The translations under genes and the position numbers were made by a program. This document shows, in pieces, positions 47,601-59,700 of a stretch of 64,000 nt of DNA. The number at the start of each line of letters is the position of its first letter. Position 1 is the first letter of the stretch. Source of the stretch: Macropodus opercularis (taxonomy: Eukaryota > Chordata > Actinopteri > Anabantiformes > Osphronemidae); contig CM061102.1 of assembly GCA_030770545.1 (NCBI GenBank), forward strand, positions 14,500,501 through 14,564,500, read 5' to 3'. The notes under the pieces were generated by a model. It worked only from the letters and a program-made list of their open reading frames with translations. It was not told the DNA's origin and did not search any database.

Positions 47601-48993
47601 ACATTAGAGCGAGGATCTCATGCTGGCAGCTTGAGGTCCAGAGGTTTGTGAAGAGCCCGTTTGGGTGTTTTAATGTAGTTTAGAGATTCTGGTTTCCAAA
47701 AGTGGAAAACTGTGGTCAGAGTGGGAGCCTCCTTGCAATGCATGCTTTATGAACACAAAGGAAAGCACGGTGCTAATTTTTCTCTTCTCTGGATTCCTTG
47801 CAGGGCTAAAAAGAAGCGATACTTTGAGTACCCTCTGCTGGAGAGATACTTGAAGTGTAAACAAAACTCTTACTTCCTCGTCAGCATGCTTTTCTTACGT
47901 GGCTTCCTCCTCCTGACCTTCATGAGCGCGGCCTGTCTCTACCTGGCGTACTTCCACCTTTCAGCCTTACTGCAGGATGAGTTCAGCTGCTTCGTTCGCA
48001 CGGGCATGCTGCGGGATCAGAACTGGGTTCCTGAGTTGATTCAGTGTAAAATGATTGGACAGTTAGTCTTCCAGGTGATAAGCGTGGTCAACGGCGCTAT
48101 CTACGTCCTGTTGGGTCCTATCGTCCTGTTCAGCCTGATTCGTCTTTTTGTCTGGGACACCACATTCATCTCCATCTATGACGTCCTCCCAGCTCTGGAT
48201 CTAATTAACCGTCGCAGGTTAGGCTGCCCGCTGAACGACCTCAACGTCCTCCTGCTGTTCCTGCGTGCGAACGTAGCACACTTGAAGTCGTACGGAAAGG
48301 TGAGGGCTTTGTGCTCGCTAGCGCCGCCACAGGTGGGCAGTGCCACTGCAGGCCAGGGCTTAAACGCAATGCTGACCCAAGAAGAGATAGAGGAGCGCGA
48401 AGAGGCTGCAATGGAGCTGGCAGAAGAGGTGGAGGAGGCCAAGAAAGAAGGGAAGCTCAACTTAGTGGACATCATGACTATTCTGGGAGCAGCACAGGGA
48501 AGAGTGATAAACTGCAGCGAGAAGAGGCCTCTGGTCGAGGAGAATATGAGTCTGGGTACCACAACACTTATCTACACACTCAAACGCATTCTGCTTGTCA
48601 CTATTTTTGTCTACATCATTTGGGATGTACAGAAGATTATTAAATGACCTTCACGCTACAGACACCACTTCAGAAAATGAATAGCATGTGCTTAAAATAG
48701 AAGGTAGAACAAAGAGTTCTCTCTGAATACAGAATAAGGTCATTTCAAAGTGGACCTGAGGAAACTGTAGGCAGTGAATTTAAAACGGTTTGGTAATAAA
48801 CGCTTTATCTGTATTTAATGCATTTGTTTTTTTTTATTTCTTATTTTTTTAAACCCTACAGAATTGGCTGCATGTCTAAACGGGTTTATTTAAAGTACTT
48901 TCTGGCCCTAACTGCCCTCTCTGTCTCTTCACAGAGCCAAACCACCACGGGTACCATGAGTTGAAGGAGACTGCACCATTTAGTCATTACTAG
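44438..48993 (+). CDS. panx3: Pannexin 3 (Panx3) channel subunit, five coding exons, 450 aa
   Basis: Pannexins form large-pore plasma- or ER-membrane channels for ATP and ions; PANX3 is best known in cartilage and bone. Exons: 44438-44621, 46838-46980, 47284-47498, 47804-48555, 48935-48993; all GT-AG and phase-consistent. Four membrane segments are visible: about 40-58, 110-132, 205-232 and 266-298. Extracellular loop 1 has C67 and C85 and an N-glycosylation site NFT at 72-74; loop 2 has C243 and C262. These are the expected two cysteines per loop. The start MSIAQTAAKAMLSDALL and the glycan site in loop 1 fit PANX3 rather than PANX1 or PANX2. Human PANX3 is, from memory, 392 aa; the extra length here is mostly an acidic, Glu/Ala-rich helical stretch near 365-395. 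If the last intron is retained the frame runs on to a stop at 48645-48647, giving a different C-terminus. Confidence 0.93.
44622..46837 (+). other. panx3 intron 1 (2.2 kb)
   Basis: GTGAGC donor, CTCTGCAG acceptor. Contains an AAT/ATC-rich low-complexity stretch (44808-44862) and a (TG)13 array (46715-46741) about 100 bp before the acceptor. 45490-45660 is repeat-poor with CTAATTGCCATGG and CTGTAATTACAAGG and may be regulatory. No other gene. Confidence 0.8.
46715..46741. repeat. (TG)13 microsatellite
   Basis: About thirteen TG units in panx3 intron 1, about 96 bases upstream of coding exon 2. Confidence 0.9.
46838..46980 (+). CDS. panx3: panx3 coding exon 2 (residues 62-109)
   Basis: Encodes GPQISCFPPSNFTMKQASYV and on to CWDSLMHH: extracellular loop 1 with both cysteines and the NFT glycosylation site. 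Ends phase 0 at AAA|GTAAGC. Confidence 0.95.
46981..47283 (+). other. panx3 intron 2 (303 bp)
   Basis: GTAAGC donor; acceptor AATCTGTCTAG after a pyrimidine-rich stretch. Nothing else is seen. Confidence 0.85.
47284..47498 (+). CDS. panx3: panx3 coding exon 3 (residues 110-181)
   Basis: Encodes membrane segment 2 (PYSLLAMATLMYLPALIW) and the intracellular loop with the conserved LDKSYNRSIR. Ends in phase 2 at GCAGAG|GTGAGG, splitting R181. Confidence 0.95.
47499..47803 (+). other. panx3 intron 3 (305 bp)
   Basis: GTGAGG donor and CCTTGCAG acceptor. The reading frame happens to be open backwards from exon 4 to 47712, but that part has no pannexin similarity. Confidence 0.85.
47804..48555 (+). 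CDS. panx3: panx3 coding exon 4 (residues 181-432)
   Basis: Encodes RYFEYPLLERYLKCKQ, membrane segments 3 and 4, loop 2 with C243 and C262, the conserved GCPLNDLNVLLLFLRANV and an acidic intracellular tail (TQEEIEEREEAAMELAEEVE). The frame continues past the donor CTGG|GTACCA to 48647. The donor is chosen because joining it to 48935 keeps frame and gives a soluble tail typical of pannexins. Confidence 0.92.
48556..48647 (+). CDS. Possible alternative panx3 C-terminus by intron retention
   Basis: If the last donor is not used, exon 4 reads on for 30 codons: GTTTLIYTLKRILLVTIFVY, then IIWDVQKIIK and TGA. The segment LLVTIFVYIIW is strongly hydrophobic. An AATAAA at 48795-48800 followed by a T-rich stretch could end such a transcript inside the intron. 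The protein would be 461 aa. It may also be chance read-through. Confidence 0.35.
48795..48800 (+). terminator. Intronic poly(A) signal in panx3
   Basis: AATAAA 148 bases after the read-through stop codon and before the last panx3 exon, with a T-rich stretch (48826-48848) downstream. Position and flank fit an intronic polyadenylation site. Confidence 0.4.
48935..48993 (+). CDS. panx3: panx3 last coding exon (residues 432-450 and stop)
   Basis: Follows an excellent polypyrimidine tract and TCTTCACAG. Joined to the G at 48555 it gives E432 then PNHHGYHELKETAPFSHY and TAG at 48991-48993. The short His/Tyr-containing hydrophilic tail looks like a genuine coding end, and the phase fit supports splicing. 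Confidence 0.75.
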
Positions 48994-49732
48994 GCTTCAT
49001 ATGGACTGAATCATTGTTACTGTATATGTACCCACATAAACCCTCTACACACATTTACAGCCTCTGTAGTCTGACAGTAAAAAATATATATATATTATTA
49101 GTACATTATATTCCAGTCTGGTTTTAAGGAACCAGGAATAGTCTGAAGTCATCACAGAAAACCAACATGTAGGTGAAAATGGCTGTAGCAGCAGAAAAAA
49201 ACATTAGTATGTGGTTGTAAAACATGTCTTGGACAAAGCCATTAGAACACAGTGGACAATACTAGTGAACTGTAGATCACCAACTATATGAATGACCACA
49301 TCTTTTGTTTTAAATTCTAGTGCTCCTTGATGTGTCTCTAACTGAGAATATACAGGTATATCACCAAAGTAGGACGTGGTGATTATGTTTTTTTTAATTT
49401 TTTTGTTAATTGCATAGCAGACCACAGACTGAGTCCAGCCAGCTCTCACGAGTGCTGTGCTTGAGACTTTGGAGCATGCATGCATAGACACAGGTGTGAG
49501 TAACTGTTGTTGGTGTCCTCTTGTGATCTGGTTGTCCAGGATGCAGCTTAAAAAGAGGAGTCAACTGGGTGCCCACCTCAAAAATATTACTTTACACCAA
49601 CAACTATAATATTGATTGATTAACGTAAAAATAAGACATAAAACTTTGCAGTTAATACATTTTTATTGTTTTTACCACATTAAATGAGCTTTCTGAGCTT
49701 GTGAAATCTACAGTTTATTGTATTTCATTCCA

Positions 49733-49738
49733 AATAAA
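49733..49738 (+). terminator. Poly(A) signal of panx3
   Basis: AATAAA 740 bases after the spliced stop codon, followed by ATGTTTTTTTTTTAATTGTG, a T/GT-rich downstream element. This is the best end for the full-length transcript. Confidence 0.5.
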
Positions 49739-52467
49739 GGATGTTTTTTTTTTAATTGTGTTTCCATTTTCATTAAATAACTCAGATATCATGTTTATAA
49801 AATTCAATTTTTGACACGCAAGCTTTCATTGGAGTAGGTCGGAAGCCATGGTTGGGTGACCCGTCCATTTCAGGACAGCAGAGAGCCTCTTGTCTTCTCA
49901 GAGCCTTTATTTTTAGCACATGCAATTTGAGAGCTAGAGAGAATAAGTGTTGTTTCTGTGCTCAAATGTCAGATACTTGTCTTCAAAAGGTAAACACTGA
50001 ACAAGCAAAATGTTCTCATTAAGGTTAGAGTTAATTACTTTAAAAGGCTGGGAATTTTCGTGCTGGCAGATTACTGTACCCTGTTTCCAAGCATGAACAA
50101 GAACAAGTGTGCAATGCATTTGTTAAAGCTTTTTCGATAATTTCAGGCAAATTACAAATAATCAGAAAGAGTTGTTCAAACACTACGTGTCCAAAAACAT
50201 TCAGACACATTTTCAGGTTTTTGACACAGCTAATAAATGACTTTGCGTTGGTTTGGGTTCTGGTTGGGTTATTAATTGAATTTAAATACTAATCACAAAT
50301 GCATCTCAACTGTAAAAATGTATATATGTGGAGTTGGTCTACATCTTATTACTGTTTAAAATAGTAGTCGACAGTTACTAGAACACATTATACATACTGT
50401 GATGTGTGTGATCTATTTGGTTAATAAACATCTAACATGGACATATTGGTAATAGAGTTTCACATGTTCAGTATTTTCTTCAAATGGTGCTTCATCCTTA
50501 TTTCTTACTTTTCAAAAGCTCTGACAGTTGTTGACATTTGCAAACATAGCAATGTCTTCCACCAATCTGTCACACATTTCAATGTTTAATGGCATTATTT
50601 CCAATCGCAACGAACAATGACGATCGGTTTTCTGGGCAGCTGAAACACACCTGGAGTAAAAAACAAAAAGAAAGCTATGAGCATATCTCAAAAATGTCAG
50701 TAGGCGTAAAAATAAAACTACTTAGTTCAACAGCTCTGGTTTGCTGATTGTGTCAAGAGTTTCAAAAAGTAGTAATTGACCATAAGCAATTGAAAAATTG
50801 TGCTTTTCTGGACCCTATATATAGTATTGGTCCCTATTTGTAAATATTCAGCTGAATGAGCCCAGGTAAACTGCACAGTGTGGAGTAAAATATACAGTTT
50901 GACAGAGTAGGCAGCCCAGTTGCCTGGTGGGTAATGGAGGCCGCTAGTGTACAGCAGGAAGTCCAGGTCCACTATATTTTGTTCTTGAAACAGGAAATTA
51001 ATTTAGCAATTCAGAACAAACGCCTTTTCAGAAAACAAGGGTTTTCGTGGCATTTTACTCGAAGGCTTAGAAGAACGGCTGATTTGTCTTTCTTTTCTTT
51101 ATTGGTCATCGACATTCATGCATGTCAGACTCTCCATATTCCATCTGTCATGGGCAAGAAGACGCTGATAAATGTTATTGATATCATTTGCATTCATTTT
51201 AAAATTTAAATCAGAGCAAAGCTAGTCTGTCTCTTCTGTATTTACGGGTAGTGTTGCTGTATTACTACAGTACTTGCAGCTCACGGCCTCAGGCCACTTG
51301 AGGGCATTGTTGAGTTGTGCTAAAAACCCACCTGCTCACACGGTTTTGATAGCAATACATTAATGCAGGGCTGCATCACAAGTGAGGTCACTCTTGATAT
51401 TCTAAATTTTCTGTAATCAAAACAAAGGCGCATGTCAGGTTTTTTTTTTTTTGAATCAGCCTTATCAGGCGTGCACCAGGTCCAGGATCCTCTGCCAGAG
51501 TCTGTAAAAGCTTCTGTGCCACAGCCAATTTCCCAGAGTTAAAATGTGAGAGGAGGCTTGTGTTGCTGTGATTGGAGCACTGCCTTTTGGAATCACCAAA
51601 CCCTTGGCAATCTTCACTGAGTTCAGCTATGTCAGCACAGCAGGCCCAGACCCCACTGTTTGCCCTCAGTGTTTCCCAAAACGTTGGGCACAATGCTCAT
51701 CGCTTCCAAAGCAGGATTCCATGATGTGAAATGAGCTATCAAAGGCGTCCTGCGTCCGCTTCACACTGCCGTTCTTGTGATGAATAGTGATGCCTTACAT
51801 CTGAACAATGCAGAGGTCTTATCTTCAGAGGGATTGCGTGACTCCTAAAGCGGCTCGCGGCACAACAGCAGTGCAAGTTTTAAGTGATTGACTTTGCAAT
51901 GTTACACGCTTTGACAAGTTCCCAAACCTTTTCCATGAACTCCACGAGGGAGTTTAGGGGATTGAGTCCCTTCAAGACTGTTCACACTTTAATTAGACCA
52001 TTTTCATGTATTATTAATATTATTGTTATGATGAAAATTGCAGCTAGCTTTTCTGGGTTGTGCTTTTACAGAAACGTTGTCATAATAGCGACTGGAAAGC
52101 AGCCAAGGTTGGACGCCTATATAAATTCAGGAGGAATTTAAAGTGAGCCTCAAAGTGTTGAATGAATGCAAAAAAAAAAACCAAAACAAATAACGAGCTG
52201 ATAGTTAACATGTAAGCAAATCTGAGGTGACCTCGACACACATTTGATCTACTCCTTTTTGTGTGATGTGATGTGAACAAGTAGAGGCAAAAACACACAC
52301 TCACACACACATTTTATATTTCTTCGCATAGTTAGAGATGTGAATAGTACAGTACAGCCTCCAGAACCTTTCCAGACTTAGTAGCTATTGATAAATATCA
52401 TCTAACACTATTTCTATATTGTTATTTCATCAGTCTACTTCTTTTGTTATCTAACTGATTCGAACGT

Positions 52468-52660
52468 TTGGCATGTTCTCCCTCTGTCTGCATGGGTTCT
52501 CCTTGGGTTCACCAGCTTTTCTCATAAGAATAGACATTCAGTCAGGTTAATTGGACACTTGCACAAACAGCACTGTAGGTGTGAGTTCTGTCTACGTGTG
52601 ATTCGCCGAGAGACTGGCAACCTGTCAAGAAACTCCACGCAAACTCCACACAGGTGCTGG
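52468..52660. repeat. Dispersed teleost repeat copy, degraded
   Basis: The run GCATGTTCTCCCTCTGTCTG, GGTTCTCC, GTCAGGTTAATTGG, GTAGGTGTGA and AGACTGGCAACCTGTC matches, in order, a very common fish repeat whose consensus begins TTGCATGTTCTCCC and ends near GGCGACCTGTCC. At its right end is CTCCACGCAAACTCCACAC (52635-52653), which looks like an inverted piece of the same repeat's left flank (GTGTGGAGTTTGCATG). Confidence 0.55.
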
Positions 52661-55600
52661 ATCACAGTTAGTCGAATTGAATCGAAAGTTAGTGTCGTTG
52701 TTTTATTTCTCAACATAAACTTGATCATAGGCAACAAACCTGCTTGAAAAGCTACGCTGCATGTTAGGGAAGCATGTGATTTTAGTGGGACATACAGTAA
52801 TTGTAAAATTATTTACAGTAATTTGATGTTTTGCTTAATTAACATTAATTAAGTAAAAGTACACCTGCAGTCTTTAATATGTAACAGTCTACTTATCAAA
52901 CTTTTTTTTTCCCCACACAGTATCCTAAATAATGTAGTGACTCACTGCACACTGCTAATTAGAGCAACTTGTCCAAGAAGAAGAGGAGCTAAATCTGCAG
53001 TAGTCCTCACTGACCCCTCTCAGCTTGGAGAACTCCTTGTCTTCCCAGGGTGCTATAAATGTTCAATCTACATTTGACTCGCACTTTCGCTTTTAAGTCG
53101 TGCTTCTCTTCTTCTGAGTGACTAGCGGGTGTGTGTATGTGAATGGTCTTCTGATGGGTTTTCTGTTCCTAACGTTATTAAATTAAATGGCCTTCTTTTC
53201 TTTGTTTAGATATGTTAGGTAGAAACGTCAGCGCTGAGTACTCTGTGTTTCTGTTTCTAACAAAGCAATGTCAACGCTGCAGGGAATGTAAGGCAATAAA
53301 AAAGCCTGCTTGCATGGCTTTCACTGTGCCTTTGCAAAGGGATTTCAAACCTCTCAGTTATTTGTGGAAGAATAGTCCAAATGTGTTAACTTTATGGACC
53401 AGATCTAATCTTAAAACATATGCAAATCAGGCAACAATCTCTAATGGCCTATTAAGCGCAAAAGGGATAATCTTACTTATATAGTTTAAGAAGCTTGATG
53501 TATCCCATCAAACATGATCTAATAATTCAGGGGTTTATTACTAGCAGATGTCCACAAGGCTCGATCAGTCTTAGAAGAAGCAGATAATATACTGTAGGTG
53601 GAACAGGTAGAAGATATTTTCTTAATTGTGAAATATGCCTTAAAATCAAGTATGAAAGAACACATTAAATGATTTGCTTAGATCCAAAGGCCAGGAGAAC
53701 TAGGCAGGGTCAGGTTGGACAGACGGACTTACAGCAGACCTGTCTCAGATGATTATTCCCCTCTTGTGACCTTGAACTATTGATTTCTTCTTATTATTGT
53801 ATGATTATTATTGTTTCATTGACATGGCCGTGGCAGGCACTAGTCACACATACTCACAGAAATGCTTTACAGTACAGTATGTGCAGTCAAAGAAGCAAGT
53901 CAACTCTGACCTCCAGTTGTGATTTCGCTCCCTTCACTCCTCACTCACGGTGCTGGCAAGCTGCTTAACTCAGGTGTCAAAGTCAAGTACAGCTGTCAGC
54001 GGGTAAGCATGTGAGATGACACACACACACAAAAAGACAGGTGTGTTCTGTCAGTTCTGTCAGCCACCGACAAAAAAAAACGTCCCGAAAAGTGGAGGAG
54101 AATGTATCATTCCTACAAAATAAAAGCCTGGATTGCTTCACTTGTTTATAAAAACACACAGATATATTTTTGGCGACATTCTGTTTTAGCTGAAAACCAT
54201 ATAACAAAACCTCTGTCAATGACAAGTGATTCTCCAACTTCCAGTGGCACTCCAACCCTTCATCCTCTCTCATCTTTTCACTTGGGCTGATGCTGAACAT
54301 ATTCTGTGGATTTGCCTGGTGAGTGGCAGAGATCAAGAAAAATGGCAACGCTCTAAATGCTGGAAATCCGGCATCCAGCTGCCTACCAAAGTCTAATCAA
54401 TCAGCCCAATCTGTCACCCAGATTCGCTGCAAAACTCTTCTTAAGCTCTTGTAATTTTCTGCCAACAAACTAATTGAGGGAGAAGAAAAAAAACAAAACA
54501 AAAACACAGCAATCTTGGCACCGGCAATGCAGTTTATGTGTGTGTGTTAGCAATTTACAATGTGTCTACTGCCACACACTCCTCAGGCCCTTGTGTCAGC
54601 CAGTTTTCAACTGTTACTAACTTTACCTGTACACGTAGGAGTACACATGTTTATGAGTGTCAGATTTAACATAACACCTCTACACTGTCATGCATTTGAC
54701 GTGTGTGCGCTTCACGCGTAATACATAAAAACACCGCTACCAATTTTTCTGTCATCCTGCTCGGTTTTCTACGCGCTGCGGTGGAAACGTTCATGCTGAA
54801 TCAGGTATCGTGGGTCTGCAGCTCTTCGCAGCTTTTGCCAGAGCGTGTGTCAGGTTTGTTCGCTTCAGTGACAGATGATTTTTCAAAGGCCTGGTCTCAT
54901 TTGCATAAACAGTTAGAACCAGTTTGACCTCTGCCTTGTAACTGCAAATTTAATTAGTCCTGGTGTCCAATAGTGTCAGTGGGAGAACGCGTAGGCTTTT
55001 TTTTATCAAAGAGCTGTCACAACTTTCTGTTTTATACATTTTCTTATAGTCCTTGTTTGGAATTGTTCTAAAGAGAGCTTTTGGCAGCTAGTAAGAAGCT
55101 GTGACAAGTTCATAGGGAAACAGTTGCAAAGATTTGATGTGTGATATTGAGATGACGCATTAGTTTGTCACATGTCAAAATTAAAAAGGCTGAACTCTCG
55201 AAGGTTGGGAACATAGACATGTTGTGTGGTGTCTATATTACACCACACTGTAGAGACAGCTGATACGCAGGAAGGAATTCCACTAATTGTACACATTAAA
55301 GATTAAAGTAGTGTCTATTCTGAATGTTAAAGAAGTTATATAAGCCTTTTGGGGCTTCAGGGCTGACATTATTTAAATAATTGACTGGTTTCACTTGAGT
55401 CAGTGTCACATTGGATTTTGAGGAGAAAATGAAAAACATCTTGGACCGGGAGTTAAAGAAATGACACCAGCAATAATACAACTGGATGGTCAAACAAGAA
55501 ATGTCCGCTGCAGACCCTGTGATTGCTAGACCTGCAGAGCTGCACTTTCTGTAGCTTCCCAAACCTGACATTCAATTTTCCTCTTCTCTCCACCCCCTCC

Positions 55601-56002
55601 CCCCCATTGCTTCCAAGCATTGCTCTATACAGAAATACTTTTTCAAAACTCTGCACACAGTCTGTATGACAAACATTCATCTCAGCCGAACAGCAAAATG
55701 AAATATATGCGTCTCGAAAGAAGGTCATTCATCCACATTGCAACAAATCTCGCTCAAAGAGTAGTTACTTGTTTCACACTGAACAGCAACAGCAGAGAGC
55801 ATTATACGGCATATTTTAAGCTTGAATGCTTTTTGCCAGAAAACAGTTGTTTTTATAGAATGGGATCTTAGCGCTTAATTGCTTGTACTAAATTATTGTT
55901 GCATTGTAAACAAGTGAGTCAGCAATGTATGGGGGAGAGTTGCACAAAAGCAGAATGAAGATATCCAGGTAAAGTAAAACAACGTCGCTTGACCTATTCT
56001 GC

Positions 56003-56030
56003 TAAAAACAAAACAAAACAAAACAAAACA
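56003..56030. repeat. (AAAAC)n pentanucleotide array
   Basis: About five and a half AAAAC units, a simple repeat often derived from a retroelement tail. Confidence 0.9.
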
Positions 56031-56230
56031 CAACAATAAAAAAACAGCAACACAGTGATTTAAAAAAGGAGCTTCCTAAAGCTTCCTGTAGAGAAATGTC
56101 AAAGAAACACACTGTTTAGAAGCTAGTATTTAGATAGTTTTGTTTCAGCTTCATTATAGCGGTATGCTTTAACAACTTGACATGTATTTGATTGAATTTC
56201 TTCATTTCTTTATTGAACATTCTGGATTGG

Positions 56231-56272
56231 TATCGTGAAAGTATATATATATATATATATACTTTCACGATA
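56231..56272. repeat. Perfect 42-bp palindrome with TA core
   Basis: TATCGTGAAAGTATATATAT reads outwards identically on both strands across a central TA run (arms 21 bp, no spacer). The non-TA outer arms, TATCGTGAAAG and CTTTCACGATA, show it is more than a TA microsatellite. Confidence 0.95.
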
Positions 56273-59035
56273 ACCTTTAAGAACTTTCAAAACATGCTGG
56301 AAAGTCTATCAACACATTCGTATTTTACTTTTTTAACAAATTGATTTAGTTGAGGTCAATAAATTTTCATTCAAGTAATAAATTGAGTAAAAAAATAATA
56401 AAGTAAGCCCAAACAACTTCTTTATAATCTCTAACAAGTTTATTTGCCTCTAAGGACAAATCTAATGTCATATCAATTTATATGTGCCTGTCACATAATT
56501 AATTAGATTTTCCTTTTTCTTCAAAGCGCTTGATGTTAATATCAAATATTTGTCCTCATTAGTTCAAGCATTTCCTGATTCCCCAGGTGCTTATCACCTG
56601 ACGGTGTCTAACGATCATTCATCATGTTTCAGTGTTTCTTTTGGAAAATCCCAAACCACTAATGGGATTACAGTGGACAATGAAAGGCCGTAATAGCTTC
56701 AAAGGATAATGGTGCTGGGAGATCAAGGTTTATCTTTTGTGACTGAAAATGACTACAAGAGCTTATTTAAGAAAAACAATAAGGCATTATAATTTCAACG
56801 CCCTGTGGTGAACGATGTTCCCTCAGCTGCTGCATGGAATCCTGATACAACGAGATCTCACACCTGTTCTGTTGTCTCTTGTGGGAGCAGGTGATAGATT
56901 TCATTGGCACCTTTAAATGAAGTGGGCAGCTGGGAATCAGATTCCCCGATTCTCGGGGGTGGGGTGGGGGAAGATATGATGCTCGACTGTATATCGCCCC
57001 TATATAATATATATCATAGCCGTCAGCCTGACAGATGCTCCATGTTGACTGATGATTTAAGACTTATAGTAAGTGTGAGACAGAAATTGACTGAGGGAGA
57101 GAAGACTGATATAAATGTGCCCCAATGCCACCCCCCCCGCCCCATCTGCATCTATTTCATCCATCAACAGTGGTATCAGATGCCACTTAAAGTAGATGTG
57201 TGTGTGTAAGTGTGCTCATGCAGGTGTGTGTACTGTAAGTGTCTGTTTGACAACTGCCCTGAAGTACAAAGTATTCATGCGCTCTGAGTGATGTCCTTAT
57301 ATTCAAGGCACATCTTGGTACATCAATAGGTTCAATGGCCGTTAAAGGCTTCGGGGAGCCTGTAAGTGGCGCCTGCTTAAGATTTCCCAAAGCGTTTTTG
57401 GATCTATACTATGCTTGTGAAGGTGAAAGTGACGGTACAGTTGCTTTTTTTATGTTAAACATTCATTGCTAAAACTGAATGTGCGACCTAAACCCACACC
57501 CTCCAGAGCTCTTGGCGTTTGCGCCATAAATATTCATTATTTCGCAGTTTGTGGAGGTTTGTGGAATTAAGCATGCTTGTATGTGTTGGTGTTACAGGTG
57601 ATGCTTATTGCCTCTGTCATGTGTTCCTTAGCACATTCCCCTCGGTTGATAACATGCCCTTGGCCTCTTGTCAATCCACCTATTTATCAAGCGGCTCTGA
57701 ACAGCAAAGGACTGGCTCTGCTTTAGAAAAGGGGTTTGGTGTTTTGCTTGCGTCTGAAACCTCAAAGTAATGCCACGTGGCACCTTCTCAAATATGGCTT
57801 CTGCTTTTATAGATATGTGCGCACACTTGGGTCATCCTTTAGCTGCTTTTCAATATTTATTTCTGGAGTCATTTCTTGCTTGTATAAGCACCTGAAACAT
57901 ACCTACAGTATGAATAGATATCAAAATATCAAATATTAAGTGTAACAGTGTCACATTACACATTTCCAGGATCATGTTTACGCTTACAACTTAAAATAGA
58001 GAATAAAGAAATAACCTTTTAGGCTTTTATTTAATTATTTATTTTAAATTATCTTTGGGTGCCCTACAGTTTTCACATCAAGCAGGTTCCACAAATAAAC
58101 TGCACAGGCAACAGTTGCAGTGGACTTTCTTGTCTTTTTTTTCCTTCTAATGTAAAACTTTATTGATAACATACATACTGCACAGTACACTGACAGGTAA
58201 AACTACCAATACATCAGTACAAAAACAAGAAAATTCTAACTTTTAAATTAGACAAATTACCACAAAAAATGGAAAATTTTAAAAGTCACATCAGCATGAT
58301 GTCAAAATGTCATTTAAGAGCTTCAACAACAAGGGAATAAAGTCTCTCAAATATACTGGACCTGCTCAATGCTTACAAGAGAATGAGGACCGACACGCAG
58401 AAGACATACAAGATCTGGAATATTTAATTAAACAAAGACAGAGATACAAACTGTGGCAAGTGATGACAGTGATTACCAGAAACTGGAAATGAAAGATGGG
58501 ACGCGACGAAACAGCAGAAGAACAAATGGACTAAAGAGAAAAAAAACCCAAAAGGATCCCCAGAGGCTGAAAGGTCGAACCGTTACATCATGCATTGAAG
58601 TGGTCCAATGGGAAAGAAACGGAACGAGGAGTTGATGTGTGAAACTACTGAGGATGGCTAGTGGCCATCTTCCTGGATATTTCCAAGTAGAGGCCGAAAA
58701 GCATGGAAATTGAAGCGCAGTGGATAAGGTCCAATAAGTGGATTATGGTTTTGTGTAGTTAGAAATCAGGATTGTGTCAAAATTTGGCATATTTACATGG
58801 TGTGAGTATTGATTCGTGAGGTGAATCAAGTAGAGTAATGTGAAATATTGACACTAATAAGCTGAATGTTGGTTTTCAGTTTACCACTAGTCTCCCCTTG
58901 AGGATCTTGCTGACGTGCTGGAGTGAATGATGAGTACTTTCTAATCTATTATTGTTGTATTGTATTGTATGTGGAGGAAACAAAACAATCCTGACCTCAA
59001 ACTGTAGCTGCAGAGATTTTCTCTCTACTTCCTGC

Positions 59036-59700
59036 AATTTAATTCAACTTTATTTATTTAGCGCCAATTCACAACATCAGTTATCTCAAGGCACTTTACA
59101 AGTAAGGTTTAAGACCTTACACAACTAGACCCAACAAATCCCACATAGAGTAAGCTTTTAATTGTAGTCAATCAATAAATTGTGCATTCTAATAGCAACA
59201 GTGGAGGAAAAACTCCCTCTTTATAGAGGAAAAAACCTCCAGCAGACCCAGGCTCAGTGTGGGCGGCCATCTGCCTTGACCGGTTGGGTGAAGGGATAGA
59301 GAAGAGAGAAAACAACAACAACAACAACAAGCAGCAACAGACACAGGCAGGATGGTTGGACCAGCAACTGAACACTGGAGACACACGTCTGACAATACCT
59401 GTAGATGAGGAGAGAGAGACAGAAGGAGAGAAGCACAACTACGAGAGAAAAAGAGAGAAAGTTAGTCACATGTGGACATTGGAGCATGTTAGTGGATAGA
59501 AAAAATAGAAAAACAGAGGAGCTCAGTGAATGAAGGACGTCCCCCAGCATCTAAGTCTATAGCAGCTTAACTAAGAGATGGTTCAGAGTGACCAGAACCA
59601 TCTCTAACTATACGCTTTGTCAAAAACGAAGGTTTTAAGCCTAGTTTTAAAACTAGAGAGGGTGTCTGCTTCTGGTTCCATAGGAGAGGAGGTTGGTACA
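59036..59700. repeat. Abundant teleost dispersed repeat
   Basis: In order: TTCAACTTTATTTATTTAGC, GCCAATTCACAACATCAG, TATCTCAAGGCACTTTACA, GGAAAAACTCCCTCTTTATA, GGCGGCCATCTGCCTTGACC, a purine-rich AGAGAGA stretch, and TAGAGAGGGTGTCTGCTTC. This order is a very common repeat in fish genomes, probably a non-autonomous element. Copy is somewhat diverged; includes an (AAC)n array at 59311-59330. No coding capacity. Confidence 0.65.

Noticed and set aside
47712..47803. Possible upstream start giving a 311-residue pannexin fragment
   Set aside because: The part before 47804 has no pannexin similarity and lies before a clean CCTTGCAG acceptor whose phase matches exon 3, so it is intron.
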